Source: DAOUCP01 sp034432155
GTDB lineage: Bacteria > Chloroflexota > Anaerolineae > Epilineales > Epilineaceae
Direction: 5' to 3'
DNA: 54,525 nucleotides
Assembly: GCA_034432155.1 (NCBI GenBank)
Contig: DAOUCP010000024.1
Span: forward strand, 1 to 54,525
Positions 33,101-41,280 of this stretch are shown here, one piece after another; the stretch's first letter is position 1, and each line of letters begins with the position of its first letter. A program made the position numbers and the translations under genes. The notes under the pieces were generated by a model. That model searched no databases, had not been told where the DNA came from, and saw only the letters and a program-made list of their open reading frames with translations.

Positions 33101-35786
33101 TGGCGTCGGCCGAGATCGCCGCTCCGGCCCGGCAACCGCTGATCACGTTGTTCGTCAGCACGACCTCATCGATCGGACGGTTGCGGGCCTCCAGGCGAAT
33201 GCCATCCTTGAGAAGCATGTTCCGCACCGTGGTGTTCTCGATGCGGGCGTTCACATCTCGCACCAGGATGCCGTAGCCCCGGCAATCACGAATGAGGGCG
33301 TCGTGCAGGGTCGCAGCACTGTGATTGATGAGCACTGCCTCCCGTTCGCCCTTGCCGGCGTAACGGATCTCGACATTCGAGAGACTGCCGCCGGCGCCGC
33401 CCGAGCTGAAGAGGATGCTGCCCCAGTCGCCCGGTGCCGGATTCACATCGCCCTCCAGGGGATTGGAGTCCACGCCGTCGCTGTCGTCCTTGAGCGAAGT
33501 GAACACGATCTTGCGGTCGCTCGTGCCGTCGGCTACGAGCCGGCCGAAGCTCGTCTGCAGGTCGACGTCGTCCCCGAACTTGATCACTGCACCAGGCTCG
33601 ATGGTGAGCACGCCGTTCTTGACGTCGACGGTCCGTGTCAGCAAGTAGGGCAGGGAGGTGGCCCGCCAGAGTGTGGTGGGTGCTCGAACGTCGCCGTGAA
33701 TGGCGATGCCGTTCAGGGCATTCATCTGTGCCACGTTGTTGCCTTCGAAGGCGACCTCGGAGTTGGCGTCAGTGTCGATCGCCGCTCCGCCGTTGTCGTG
33801 GATGTTGTTGTCGCGGAAGACCACTCGTTGCGGGGCGGTGCCGGCCTTGATCTGAACGCCGTGGCTCCGGTTGTGGTGGATTTCGTTGCCCACCACGCTC
33901 GTGTTCACCAGGTTGATGCGCAGCGCGATGCCCGAGCTATACGCCAGCTCGCAACTGGCAATGGTGCTGCCGGGGTGGGTCAGATCGAGCATGGTGCTGG
34001 CGGTCGATGAGGTGCCGCCGTAGCGCAGCACCGTCCGCCGGAGCAGTGCGCCCATGGCGCCCTCGCCGATGGCCACAGTGTCCCAATCGCCTGGGCCAGG
34101 TCGCGAGGAAGCCCCGTCGGCGTTGGTGTCGCAACCGCTGTCCTGGTCGGCCGAACAGGCATCGTCGGCCAGCGCCGTCACGAGCACCCGGTCGCCATCG
34201 GCGGTGCCTGCCCGCAGCTCGCCCTTGCTGACCTGTAGGCTGGCCCGCCCCATTTTCACCGTCAGGCCTGGCTCCAAGGTCAGCTGGGCGGTGCGCTCCC
34301 GCAGGTCGATGGTGCCGTTGACAATGTACGGCAGGTCGCCAGCTCGCCACACATGGGGTTGCGTCATGTTGCCGGCGGTGACCAGGTAGCCATTCAAACC
34401 GTTGCTGAATCCAGGCGCCTGATTGCCCTCGTTGACGAGGTTGACGTCCGGCGGCATGCTGACGATGGCGAATTTGCCAGCGGTGGAATTGCCGTTGTCG
34501 CGGAACTCACTGTTGCGCAGGGCCACGGTGATTGGGCTCGTCGCCTGGATGGCCAGGGCATTGCGCACGTTGCCGGTGAACTCGCTGTCCGCGATGGACA
34601 CGTCGACGTTCGAAACCGCCACGCCAATGCCACTCGACTGGCGGAAGGCGGTGCTGGTGATGGTGGCCGGGCCGGACAGACTGAGCATCGAGTCGCTCCC
34701 GTAGCGGAACTCGGCGTGGGCGATCTCGGCGCTGGCGTTTCGCTCCACAGCGAGCCGCAGCCAGCTACCGGGCAGCGGGCTCACCGGACCGTCGTTCGTG
34801 GCATCGCAATCCACGGTTGTCGAAGTGCAAGCGCTGTCGTCCGCTGCACTGGTGAAGAAGATCTTGCCCGCGGGTTCCCCCAGAGCCTGCAAGCGAGCGC
34901 CCTGTTTGACGTTGAGGGTCGCTCCCGACAGGAACTTCACCACGGTGTTGGGTTCGATGGTGAGACCGGCCTGCATGCCGACCGCCGAGCGGCAGATGTA
35001 TGGCAGCTCACCGCCACGCCAGATCATGGGGAAGGTCGCCGTGCCCTGCGTGACGATTCCGTTGAAGCCATTCTGGCGTGCCGTGATATTGTGCAGGTCG
35101 AACTGCACATTGGGCTCTGTCAGAACCGCTTCCCCCGTCTCGAGAATGGTAACCCGGGTGAGTGTCACCCGAATCGGGGCATCCGTCTTGTCGCTGATGG
35201 TGATTCCCGGTCCACCCGACTTGCGAACGGTCACGTCGGTGAGTGCGGCATTGACCTCGTCGATCTTGATGCCACCGCGGGCGGAACTCTCGATGACCGC
35301 ATTGGTCAGTGTGTTGGTGAGCGTGTTTGTGATGCTGCTCAACAACAGTGCCGGCTGCGACTTGCCTGCGTACGCGATGGTCAGGTCGTGCAGGTCGGCG
35401 CGCCCCCGTTCACCCACCGAGACACCGTACCAATCGCCTGGACCTTTGACGTCCTTGCTCGACGTGAAGGTCACCATCTGGGATGGTGTGCCGGCCACAA
35501 TCAGGGTGCCATTCTCGACGGACAGACTCCCCTGCTCGCCAAAGCCCACCTCCACGCCGGGCTCCACGGTGAGCGTAGCGCCCTCCACGATGCGGATTCG
35601 GCAGTTTGTGACGTACGGACTGCCGGCCGTTGTCCACGTTGTGGGCGTCCGAATGTCCTCACACGGTAGGTCGGTCAGCGGTCGATCCTGCGCCGCCATG
35701 GCGCGGCCGGCCACGACGACCGCGGCCGCCAAGACCACAATGCTGAGCACCATTCGCCAAGGGCGAAAACGTTGCAGTCGGCTCAT
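30102..35786 (-). CDS. Giant secreted right-handed parallel beta-helix protein
   Basis: A 1894-residue surface or secreted protein. A signal peptide (about residues 12-32) is followed by six modules of about 205-227 residues starting near 49, 254, 478, 705, 923 and 1143. Each opens with a W...LPY strand, then LTVEPGxxVxF-type rungs, then FTS..DD with an Asn/Asp-rich loop, and a PGDW turn into more rungs. The helix region closes with the classic NWWGDRTGPYDPAND turn. Then come Ig-like domains, a jelly-roll with SYDFESGNQGWVGMVPWA and DGWYIDDVSVG, a carboxypeptidase-regulatory-like GRYGFFNLPVGEYQATV domain, and the tail PIYLPITARSFDIR. The ATG at 35786 has AGGAG upstream. No catalytic residues of a polysaccharide lyase were recognised; adhesion or glycan binding is inferred. 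Confidence 0.9.
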   Translation of the reverse strand: MSRLQRFRPWRMVLSIVVLAAAVVVAGRAMAAQDRPLTDLPCEDIRTPTTWTTAGSPYVTNCRIRIVEGATLTVEPGVEVGFGEQGSLSVENGTLIVAGTPSQMVTFTSSKDVKGPGDWYGVSVGERGRADLHDLTIAYAGKSQPALLLSSITNTLTNTLTNAVIESSARGGIKIDEVNAALTDVTVRKSGGPGITISDKTDAPIRVTLTRVTILETGEAVLTEPNVQFDLHNITARQNGFNGIVTQGTATFPMIWRGGELPYICRSAVGMQAGLTIEPNTVVKFLSGATLNVKQGARLQALGEPAGKIFFTSAADDSACTSTTVDCDATNDGPVSPLPGSWLRLAVERNASAEIAHAEFRYGSDSMLSLSGPATITSTAFRQSSGIGVAVSNVDVSIADSEFTGNVRNALAIQATSPITVALRNSEFRDNGNSTAGKFAIVSMPPDVNLVNEGNQAPGFSNGLNGYLVTAGNMTQPHVWRAGDLPYIVNGTIDLRERTAQLTLEPGLTVKMGRASLQVSKGELRAGTADGDRVLVTALADDACSADQDSGCDTNADGASSRPGPGDWDTVAIGEGAMGALLRRTVLRYGGTSSTASTMLDLTHPGSTIASCELAYSSGIALRINLVNTSVVGNEIHHNRSHGVQIKAGTAPQRVVFRDNNIHDNGGAAIDTDANSEVAFEGNNVAQMNALNGIAIHGDVRAPTTLWRATSLPYLLTRTVDVKNGVLTIEPGAVIKFGDDVDLQTSFGRLVADGTSDRKIVFTSLKDDSDGVDSNPLEGDVNPAPGDWGSILFSSGGAGGSLSNVEIRYAGKGEREAVLINHSAATLHDALIRDCRGYGILVRDVNARIENTTVRNMLLKDGIRLEARNRPIDEVVLTNNVISGCRAGAAISADANVQLRLTANRATDNLVNGVLVEGTMTVSREWPAGDLIFVVGRRLSVGRGAKLTLQPGLVVKASADAALEVDSGEFSAVGTADQEIVLTSVRDDSQVDGNGNGDTNPIEGEVKPAPGNWAGLKFGSGARGVTIRHVRVLYAGASTAALQVEHPNVLIDASEVAHTVGSCIWMNGGGGTLRANFIHHCGSAGVRIEQTLRGPIELEGNVFTANERSVYHHATGTVHTANNVAIGNRYDAMDYCSNVRTNQTWYSDLARELTCSVNVMAGAELTVEPGTVLLVRKGQNLTVNHQLRGEGIVVALAEIEGTSEDDFWSGLIFAESGGGYLRSSLLVRGGTSGQPMLSVRSASPVQILNNLLIRANSTGMLISGTGVSPEVRGNLLRRVEGSSPIGLRVSSNAQPQLRNNRIAATNTALRIDDTTPAMVAAFNSFAESYEFAAVNNDRAVCVDAQYNWWGDRTGPYDPANDRDDPCNSVVGQLENTRGKGHRVSKGVNYKNYLDTAMPAIPVLDGPRCGVTNARRQRFTGTTSPGATVNVYEGTDPTPIRGELASSDGRFDFELNLSPGIHRLSVDAGEEQMRSANVMFRVLDIQPDLLLDPASTYFEYGPAGSRRRQPVRDEAGCATGCVTDPAAKTSGRVLLPPDVPVKVRTRVSGTVTSAELILEDRPPMALRSAPDGYWETEEFVPQQGSFALRLNGGALTCPGFIYLGGSGVVYMDTGVREPPVRSYDFESGNQGWVGMVPWAREQERVAGQPIQNWYFTDSPGFDASGQPLPYKPRLNITLSNSEPVDLSGVSAPTLRFRHRYLFGRGDSGYIEVQTPLSASWIEIAKFQGRSENATAGAWLNHAIPLDRFAGQSQVYIRFRLYSDSGQEDDGWYIDDVSVGSGGAFNNRYDLGEPVIEGAEVQLRQRNLDTGEWLWWNGNPTGQANPQETDRSGRYGFFNLPVGEYQATVSPPSGSPLGPQTSPVIVVWNGAFTYDIALVGGQPIYLPITARSFDIR
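31700..35642 (-). repeat. Six diverged protein modules of the beta-helix
   Basis: Six units of roughly 615-680 bp, aligned by a W..GxLPY opening and a LTxEPGxxVKF rung. Four middle units also carry a DDS/DDA...DxNxDG...PGDW segment. They are diverged at DNA level and are best seen in the protein. Boundaries are approximate. Confidence 0.7.
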
Positions 35787-35848
35787 GTGTACTGCTCCTG
35801 TCGGGTGATGAGGGAGGGAAAATGCAGGATCATTCGCCTGATCGTGGT

Positions 35849-35862
35849 CCAAGGCCACTTGG
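35849..35862. repeat. 5-bp inverted repeat at the expected start site
   Basis: CCAAG-gcca-CTTGG lies just downstream of the -10 box of the beta-helix gene, across the predicted transcription start. It may be an operator. Confidence 0.3.
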
Positions 35863-35865
35863 CCG

Positions 35866-35895
35866 ATGATAACACGCCCCGCCGGAGGCGTCCAA
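35866..35895 (-). promoter_or_regulatory. Candidate promoter of the beta-helix gene
   Basis: On the minus strand TTGGAC (35895-35890), an 18-nt spacer and TATCAT (35871-35866). The leader would be about 70 nt to the ATG at 35786. Confidence 0.42.
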
Positions 35896-35945
35896 CGAGG
35901 GCTCGACGAAGGCTGCGCCGCCCGGCTACGCCAGGACAATCTGGC

Positions 35946-36902
35946 TCAGCTGGCCACGTCGATGGTGCCTCCCGTTTGCGGCCTGTCCGGTGACGCTCCG
36001 TTGCCCTCGGGCGCGCCGAACTGCGGCCCCACGGTGGCACCGCTGCGGCCGATGACGAGCATCAGAAACGTGTAGGTGGCATAGAGCTCGACACCGAATG
36101 GCAGATAGCCGAGGTAGCCGGGTAGGGGCATCTCGAACACATAGGGCATGGCTGCGCGCTCACCGCGGCCGAAGAAGGGGATGTGGTAGATCCACTTGGG
36201 ATCGGCTCGGTAGTTCCATAGCTCCCAGAAGACACCGCAGACGAGGGCCGCGGAGGCCAGGTACCAGATGGGCCGCCAGTCACCGTGGGCCAGACGTCGT
36301 ACCACCGATGGTGCGCCCAGCGCCTCGTTGAGCGGATCCAGAAGGAATAGCAGGCACAGCCAGGTCGTCGGATAGGAAAATCGCGGCGCCACCAGGATCC
36401 CGCCCAGCATGCCGATGCCCAGGGCCACCATGCGGGCCAGTACGCGCGGCGAAGGGTCCAGTGGGGGGCGTCGCGCCAGCCAGGCCGGCGCGCCAAAGGA
36501 GGCGACGAGTTCGGCGGTCGTAAAGACAGCCGGGATGACGGTTGAGAAGCACAGGGAGGAAAGGAGGAATCGCTCGAGGGGTGCCCACGGTTGGGAGCTC
36601 ACGTACTCCCAATTGCCCAGGAATCGGTTCAGGACCTCGAATGACCACCACACAGGCACCGAAGCCAGAAACATGAGCAACCAGTTGCCCACGCCACGGC
36701 GGGAGGGCGAGCTTCCCGTGCGGCGGAGCACAAGGGCGTCGATAGCTCCGATGTAACCCAGCCACAGGGCGAAGAAGGCGAACCGTCTGCCACCGCCGAT
36801 TCGCGCCGGGTGCCAACTGCCCCACCAGGCTGCAGCGATGAGGATGAGGCTGGCCACGAGCTGCAGCCCGGCGCGGCGACGGCCGAGCATGGGGCGGCTC
36901 AC
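35946..36902 (-). CDS. Polytopic membrane protein of unknown function
   Basis: A 318-residue protein with about eight membrane segments. Conserved-looking features are FALWLGYIGAIDALVLRRTG, PVWWSFEVLNRFLGNWEYVS, FSTVIPAVFTTAEL, LLFLLDPLNEALGAPSVVRR and VFWELWNYRADPKWIYHIPF. Many Trp, Asn and Glu residues sit at segment ends. I recall similar unnamed proteins in Chloroflexota but cannot name the family. The start is GTG at 36902, which overlaps the smc stop as GTGA and has GGAGG about 7 nt upstream; ATG 36890 is the alternative. It is cotranscribed with smc. The last 30 residues are polar and variable. Confidence 0.75.
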   Translation of the reverse strand: MSRPMLGRRRAGLQLVASLILIAAAWWGSWHPARIGGGRRFAFFALWLGYIGAIDALVLRRTGSSPSRRGVGNWLLMFLASVPVWWSFEVLNRFLGNWEYVSSQPWAPLERFLLSSLCFSTVIPAVFTTAELVASFGAPAWLARRPPLDPSPRVLARMVALGIGMLGGILVAPRFSYPTTWLCLLFLLDPLNEALGAPSVVRRLAHGDWRPIWYLASAALVCGVFWELWNYRADPKWIYHIPFFGRGERAAMPYVFEMPLPGYLGYLPFGVELYATYTFLMLVIGRSGATVGPQFGAPEGNGASPDRPQTGGTIDVAS

Positions 36903-39900
36903 GCTTCCACCTCCAGCCGCAAGCTAATCACTTGGCTGCTCCCGTCCTCGGCCATGGTGACGCCGTACACGGCGCCGGCGCGGCCAATGGTGCCGCGGTT
37001 GTGCGAAATGATGATCACTTGGGTCTCCTTGGCCAGCGCTTCCAGGGCCTGGCCGAAGCGATCGATGTTTGCTTCGTCGAGGGCGGCATCCACTTCGTCC
37101 AGCACCACGAAGGGGGTACCACTGACCCGGAGTAGCGCGAACAGCAGCGCCACCGCGGTGAGCGCTCGTTCCCCGCCGGATAGCAGTGCCAAGGACTGAC
37201 GCCGCTTTCCGGGAGGTCGAGCGATGATCTCAATTCCCGGCTGACCCTCCTCTCCTGGCACGGCGGCCAGCTCCGCCTCGCCGCCGCCGAAGAGCTGGAC
37301 GAACGTCTCGCGGAACGTCCGAGCCACGGCGGCCAGCGTCACATCGAAGCGCTGCCGCATGTCGTCCTCCAGGCCGGTCAACAGCTGCTGGAGGTCGCGG
37401 ATCGCCGCTTCCAGATCCGCGCGCTGGACGGACAAGCCCTGGTAGCGCTCGGCAGTCACTTCGTACTCGCGAAGCGCTTCGCGATCGATGGCACCGATGG
37501 CCCGCAGCTCGTTGCGCAAGCGGCGGATGTGCTCTTCGATGTCTTCTGGCAGGCTGGGCACCGGGGACAGGGCGAGCTGCGGCGCGGATGCTGGATCCAA
37601 GACCTCCGGCAGACCCTCCGGCAGGCGCAGCCATTCGGCGTCGGCGCGTAACTGGTCGTAGAGCCGCACCAGACGATCCTCCGCGCGCGCCAGGGACAAG
37701 CGCAGCTCGGCGGCGGCCGCCTCCGAGGCACGGAGCGCCTGCTCGGCTTCGGCCTGAGCGTTCCGTGCGCTCTGCAGCCGCGCTTGGACGGCCGCTCGCT
37801 CCCCCTCGGCGGCTGCCATATCTGCCTTCCGCTCCGCCAGTCTGGCCTCCTGATCGGCGATGGACACCTCCAGGTCGGCCACCAGCCGCCGGGCTTCGGC
37901 GATCTCAGCGACGATCGTCTCCCGACGCCGCAGCGCTGCTTCGCGGCGCTCCTGGCTACTCTTCCACTGGGCGCGGGCGACCTGGACTTGCGCCTGCACC
38001 GCGGCCAACGCCTGGAAGGCCTGGCTCACGTTGCTGGTCGCCTCGGTGAGCCGGGTACGGGCGTCGGCCGCCTCATGCTGCGCCGTCTCGGCTTCGAGTT
38101 GGTGCAGCAGCTGCGTCGCCTCCCTCTCTGCGGCTTCCGCGACGCACAGAGCCTCGTCGAGGGCGGTCGATTGCTGCCGCACGGCATCCAACTCGGCCGC
38201 CTGGCGTTCCACCGCCGCCGCCAGCCAGTCCGCCTCGCGCGTGATCCGCTGGAGGACGGTCTGGGCGCCCTCGAGTTTCTCCCGTGCCTCGCGACGGCCC
38301 CGCTCTGCCTCATTCCGTGCCACCGCCAGGCGGCCCGCCTCGCCCTCGAGGTGGCGTTGGGACTCGACGAGATCGTCGATCTCGGCCGCACAACGGTCCA
38401 TGGCGGCCATGGCGCTCTCGATCTGGGCTGGTAGGAAGCGCAAGTCGCGCTCCACAGCGAGCAGGTGCTCGCCAGGGGTGCCCGCTAGGACCACCCCCCC
38501 GCGGAGCACCAGGGTGCCGTCGATGACCGCCGCCTGCAGCGGCCCGTCATCCCGCGCTACCGCCCGCCGGGCGGCTGCCAGATCGGCCACGAAGGCCGTG
38601 TGTCCGAGAAGCTGCTCGACCAACGGGGCGTGCGTCGGGCAGCGAACGACCTCCTTGGCCGGCTGCTCACCGGGCTGCGGTTGCCATGGGGGCCAAGGCG
38701 CGCCCAGGCCGTGGGCTGGCACCAGCGCGACGGGGCCAGCTACCTCGGCCGGCAGATGGGCGAGCGCGCCGTCGACGATGATGGCGTCGGCGAGGACCAG
38801 GCCGGACAGTTCGTTGCCCAGGGCGGCGACCACCGCTTTTTCCCAGCCGGATTCGATCTGCAGCAGGGCAGCGACACGACCCAGGATGGCTGCCCCACCG
38901 TCCGATGGGCTGACCAGGGCCGTGGTCAGCTCGGCCAAGAGTGGCATGGCAGGGTCGAGACGTCGCGCCAGATCTTGCAGCGACTGCACATGCGCCGTGA
39001 GCGCGTCTCGCTGGCCGCGCGCCTCTGCCAGGGCCGCTCGGGCCGTCGCCAAGGCCGCTGCCGTCGCCGTGAGCTCCTCGTCGAGGCGTTCGGCGGCTGC
39101 CTGGACGGCCGCCAGCTCCGCCTCCCTCTTCGCCAGCCCTTGGCGGTGCACCGTCACATCGGTGTGGGCCTGGCGCCGTCGGTCCGCCAAACGCTCCGCT
39201 TCGGCCTGCAACTCGTCCTTGTCCCGCAGCACGGCCCGCTCCATCTCTTCGAGCCGCCGCTTCTCATTGCGCTGGTGCGCCGCCTGGGTTGCTGCCTCGA
39301 ACGCGCGCTGCCGAGCAGCCTCCATCTCCCGCGCCAGGCGACGGAGCTGGGCCTCGGCATGGGCCAAAGCCGCTCGGGCTTCGCCTTCGGCTGCCACCTG
39401 CGCCGTGTGTGCCGCCTCGGCCTCGGCCGTCTGTGCCTCGAGGGTGCGCAGCTGCTCGGCGAGTCCGTCCACCTCCCCTGTCAGGGCGACGATATCAGAC
39501 TCGGTCTCCCTCAGCTGTCGCTCCAGGGCCTCGATGCGCGTTGTGGCCACAGCCTGTTGTCCGCGTGCCGCGACGAGCCCCTCGTGCGCGCGGTCGTACT
39601 CCCGGCGAGCCTCGGCAATGGCGGCTTCACCCTGTTCGGCAGCTAGCCTGGCGGCGGCAACCTCATCCGCGCACTTGGCGATGGCCTCGTGAGCCGAGTG
39701 GCAAGCCTCGTCGGCGGCAGTCAGACCGTCCCGCAGTTCCACCACCAACGTCCGTGCCTGGTGCCAGTGGTAGCCGTACCACGTTGCCAGAAGGGAGCCC
39801 AAGTCCGAAGAGCGCGCTTCATGACGGCGAGCCCGTTCGCCCAAGCGGGACATGCGCCGGAGCTGGGGACCCAGCTCGGCCAGGAGGTCGTCCACGCGCG

Positions 39901-40462
39901 CCAGGTTATCCTGGGCCTCGGCCAGCTGACGCAGTGCCCGATCTCGTTTCCGTTGCAGGGGTCCGATGCCGGCCGCGTCATCGATGAGCGCGCGCCGCTC
40001 TACGGGGCTCAAGGAGAGAGCGTTGTCCACCGTGCCCTGGCCTACCACGGTGTACTGGGCGTCGCCCAGGCGGGCGCCGAAGAGGTCCGTGAGGTCGCGC
40101 AGCCGCACCCGCGCCCCGTTCACCATGACTTCTGCGGTACCGTCCCGATGAATGCGGCGCGTGACCGCCACCTCGGCGCTGTCGATCGGCAGGGCACCGT
40201 CGCCGTTGTCGAGGACGAGTGTCACCTCGGCCAGACCAGCGCGGGCGCGCCGCTCGGAACCGGCGAAGATCAGCTCTTCGCCACGCCGCGCCCGCAGCTG
40301 ACCAGCCCGTTGCTCGCCCAACGCCCAGCGGATGGCTTCGGCGATGTTGGACTTGCCGCTGCCGTTGGGACCGATGATGGCCGTGATCGGCGAGGGGAAG
40401 GCGAACCGCTGTCTACCGGCGAAGCTCTTGTAGCCTTGAAGGCAGAGCTCGGTCAGCCGCAC
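36899..40462 (-). CDS. smc: Chromosome segregation ATPase SMC
   Basis: A 1187-residue condensin ATPase that organises chromosomes with ScpA and ScpB. The N-terminal head begins VRLTELCLQGYKSFAGRQ and has Walker A IIGPNGSGKSNI. Two long coiled coils flank a hinge at about residues 510-650. The C-terminal head has the signature LLSGGERALTAVALLFAL and Walker B PFVVLDEVDAALDEANIDRF. The GTG at 40462 matches where family members start. It lies 6 nt after an extended -10 box and lacks a Shine-Dalgarno sequence, so the mRNA is probably leaderless. scpA and scpB are not in the window. The stop overlaps the membrane protein gene. Confidence 0.96.
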   Translation of the reverse strand: MRLTELCLQGYKSFAGRQRFAFPSPITAIIGPNGSGKSNIAEAIRWALGEQRAGQLRARRGEELIFAGSERRARAGLAEVTLVLDNGDGALPIDSAEVAVTRRIHRDGTAEVMVNGARVRLRDLTDLFGARLGDAQYTVVGQGTVDNALSLSPVERRALIDDAAGIGPLQRKRDRALRQLAEAQDNLARVDDLLAELGPQLRRMSRLGERARRHEARSSDLGSLLATWYGYHWHQARTLVVELRDGLTAADEACHSAHEAIAKCADEVAAARLAAEQGEAAIAEARREYDRAHEGLVAARGQQAVATTRIEALERQLRETESDIVALTGEVDGLAEQLRTLEAQTAEAEAAHTAQVAAEGEARAALAHAEAQLRRLAREMEAARQRAFEAATQAAHQRNEKRRLEEMERAVLRDKDELQAEAERLADRRRQAHTDVTVHRQGLAKREAELAAVQAAAERLDEELTATAAALATARAALAEARGQRDALTAHVQSLQDLARRLDPAMPLLAELTTALVSPSDGGAAILGRVAALLQIESGWEKAVVAALGNELSGLVLADAIIVDGALAHLPAEVAGPVALVPAHGLGAPWPPWQPQPGEQPAKEVVRCPTHAPLVEQLLGHTAFVADLAAARRAVARDDGPLQAAVIDGTLVLRGGVVLAGTPGEHLLAVERDLRFLPAQIESAMAAMDRCAAEIDDLVESQRHLEGEAGRLAVARNEAERGRREAREKLEGAQTVLQRITREADWLAAAVERQAAELDAVRQQSTALDEALCVAEAAEREATQLLHQLEAETAQHEAADARTRLTEATSNVSQAFQALAAVQAQVQVARAQWKSSQERREAALRRRETIVAEIAEARRLVADLEVSIADQEARLAERKADMAAAEGERAAVQARLQSARNAQAEAEQALRASEAAAAELRLSLARAEDRLVRLYDQLRADAEWLRLPEGLPEVLDPASAPQLALSPVPSLPEDIEEHIRRLRNELRAIGAIDREALREYEVTAERYQGLSVQRADLEAAIRDLQQLLTGLEDDMRQRFDVTLAAVARTFRETFVQLFGGGEAELAAVPGEEGQPGIEIIARPPGKRRQSLALLSGGERALTAVALLFALLRVSGTPFVVLDEVDAALDEANIDRFGQALEALAKETQVIIISHNRGTIGRAGAVYGVTMAEDGSSQVISLRLEVEA

Positions 40463-40468
40463 GCTGCC

Positions 40469-40477
40469 AGTATACCA
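40469..40477 (-). promoter_or_regulatory. Extended -10 promoter of smc, probably leaderless
   Basis: TGG-TATACT on the minus strand ends 6 nt before the GTG start codon at 40462. No -35 box is visible. It is divergent from the element at 40506-40514. Confidence 0.48.
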
Positions 40478-40505
40478 CAGGCCCACCGGTCGGCCGTGCG
40501 AGTTC

Positions 40506-40514
40506 TGCTATAGT
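40506..40514 (+). promoter_or_regulatory. Extended -10 promoter of the glycosyltransferase gene
   Basis: TGC-TATAGT, with an expected start near 40521. The short leader carries GGAGG before the ATG at 40541. Confidence 0.48.
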
Positions 40515-40540
40515 AGCGCCGGCTGCGGCCGGAGGCTGGC

Positions 40541-41275
40541 ATGGTCGATGACGAGATCCGCGTGGACGTGGTGATCCCGGTGTACAACGAGCAGCATGTC
40601 TTGCCGTCCTCGGTCCAACGACTGCATCGTTTCCTCTCCCAGAGCATCCCCTATCGCTGGCGGATTGTGCTGGCCGACAATGCGTCGACCGATCAGACGC
40701 TGGCGATTGCCCAGCAACTGGCGGCCGACTACGACCGCGTCACGGCGATCCATCTCGACCAGAAGGGTCGCGGCCGGGCGCTGCGGCGCGCCTGGCTCGA
40801 GAGCGATGCCCAGGTACTGGCCTACATGGACGTCGATCTGTCGACCGACCTGGCGGCCTTTCGGCCGCTGATCGACCAACTGGTCCACGGTGGCTACGAC
40901 GTGGCCATCGGTTCGCGGCTGGCGCGAGGGGCCCAAGTGACCCGTGGCCTGAAGCGCGAGCTGACCTCTCGCATCTACAACCTGCTCATCAAAATCCTGT
41001 TCCCGCGACGAACCTTCTCGGACGCGCAGTGTGGTTTCAAAGCGATTCGAGGCGACGTAGCTCGCGTTTTGTTGCCGCTTGTTGTGAACAACGAATGGTT
41101 CTTCGACACTGAGCTCCTCTTGCGGGCGCAGCAGCTTGGTTACCGCATTGCCGAAGTGCCGGTGCAGTGGGTCGAGGATCTCGACACCCGCGTCGACGTG
41201 GTGAAGACGGCTCTGGAGGACATTCGCGGCCTCATCCGCGTGCGCACCACGCGGCCGGGCGGCCAGCGCGGCTAG
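40541..41275 (+). CDS. GT2-family glycosyltransferase, polyprenyl-phosphate type
   Basis: A 244-residue glycosyltransferase with the GT-A fold. VDVVIPVYNEQHVLP is the nucleotide-sugar binding start, and IVLADNASTDQT and YMDVDLSTDL (DxD-like metal site) follow. GSRLARGAQVTRG and FSDAQCGFKAIR place it with dolichyl/polyprenyl-phosphate glucosyltransferases such as ALG5 and DPM-like enzymes. It has no membrane segment and would act on a lipid phosphate at the cytoplasmic face. GGAGG precedes the ATG by 6 nt. The next gene begins 5 nt after its stop. Donor and acceptor are not certain. Confidence 0.88.
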   Translation: MVDDEIRVDVVIPVYNEQHVLPSSVQRLHRFLSQSIPYRWRIVLADNASTDQTLAIAQQLAADYDRVTAIHLDQKGRGRALRRAWLESDAQVLAYMDVDLSTDLAAFRPLIDQLVHGGYDVAIGSRLARGAQVTRGLKRELTSRIYNLLIKILFPRRTFSDAQCGFKAIRGDVARVLLPLVVNNEWFFDTELLLRAQQLGYRIAEVPVQWVEDLDTRVDVVKTALEDIRGLIRVRTTRPGGQRG

Positions 41276-41280
41276 CTGGC

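Noticed and set aside
32613..34010. 465-codon plus-strand open frame opposite the beta-helix gene
   Set aside because: It repeats in step with the beta-helix modules, as expected of a mirror frame, and has no start signals.
37860..39692. 610-codon plus-strand open frame opposite smc
   Set aside because: It is a GC-rich shadow with Ser/Arg/Ala-heavy composition and no recognisable domain. smc on the other strand is certain.
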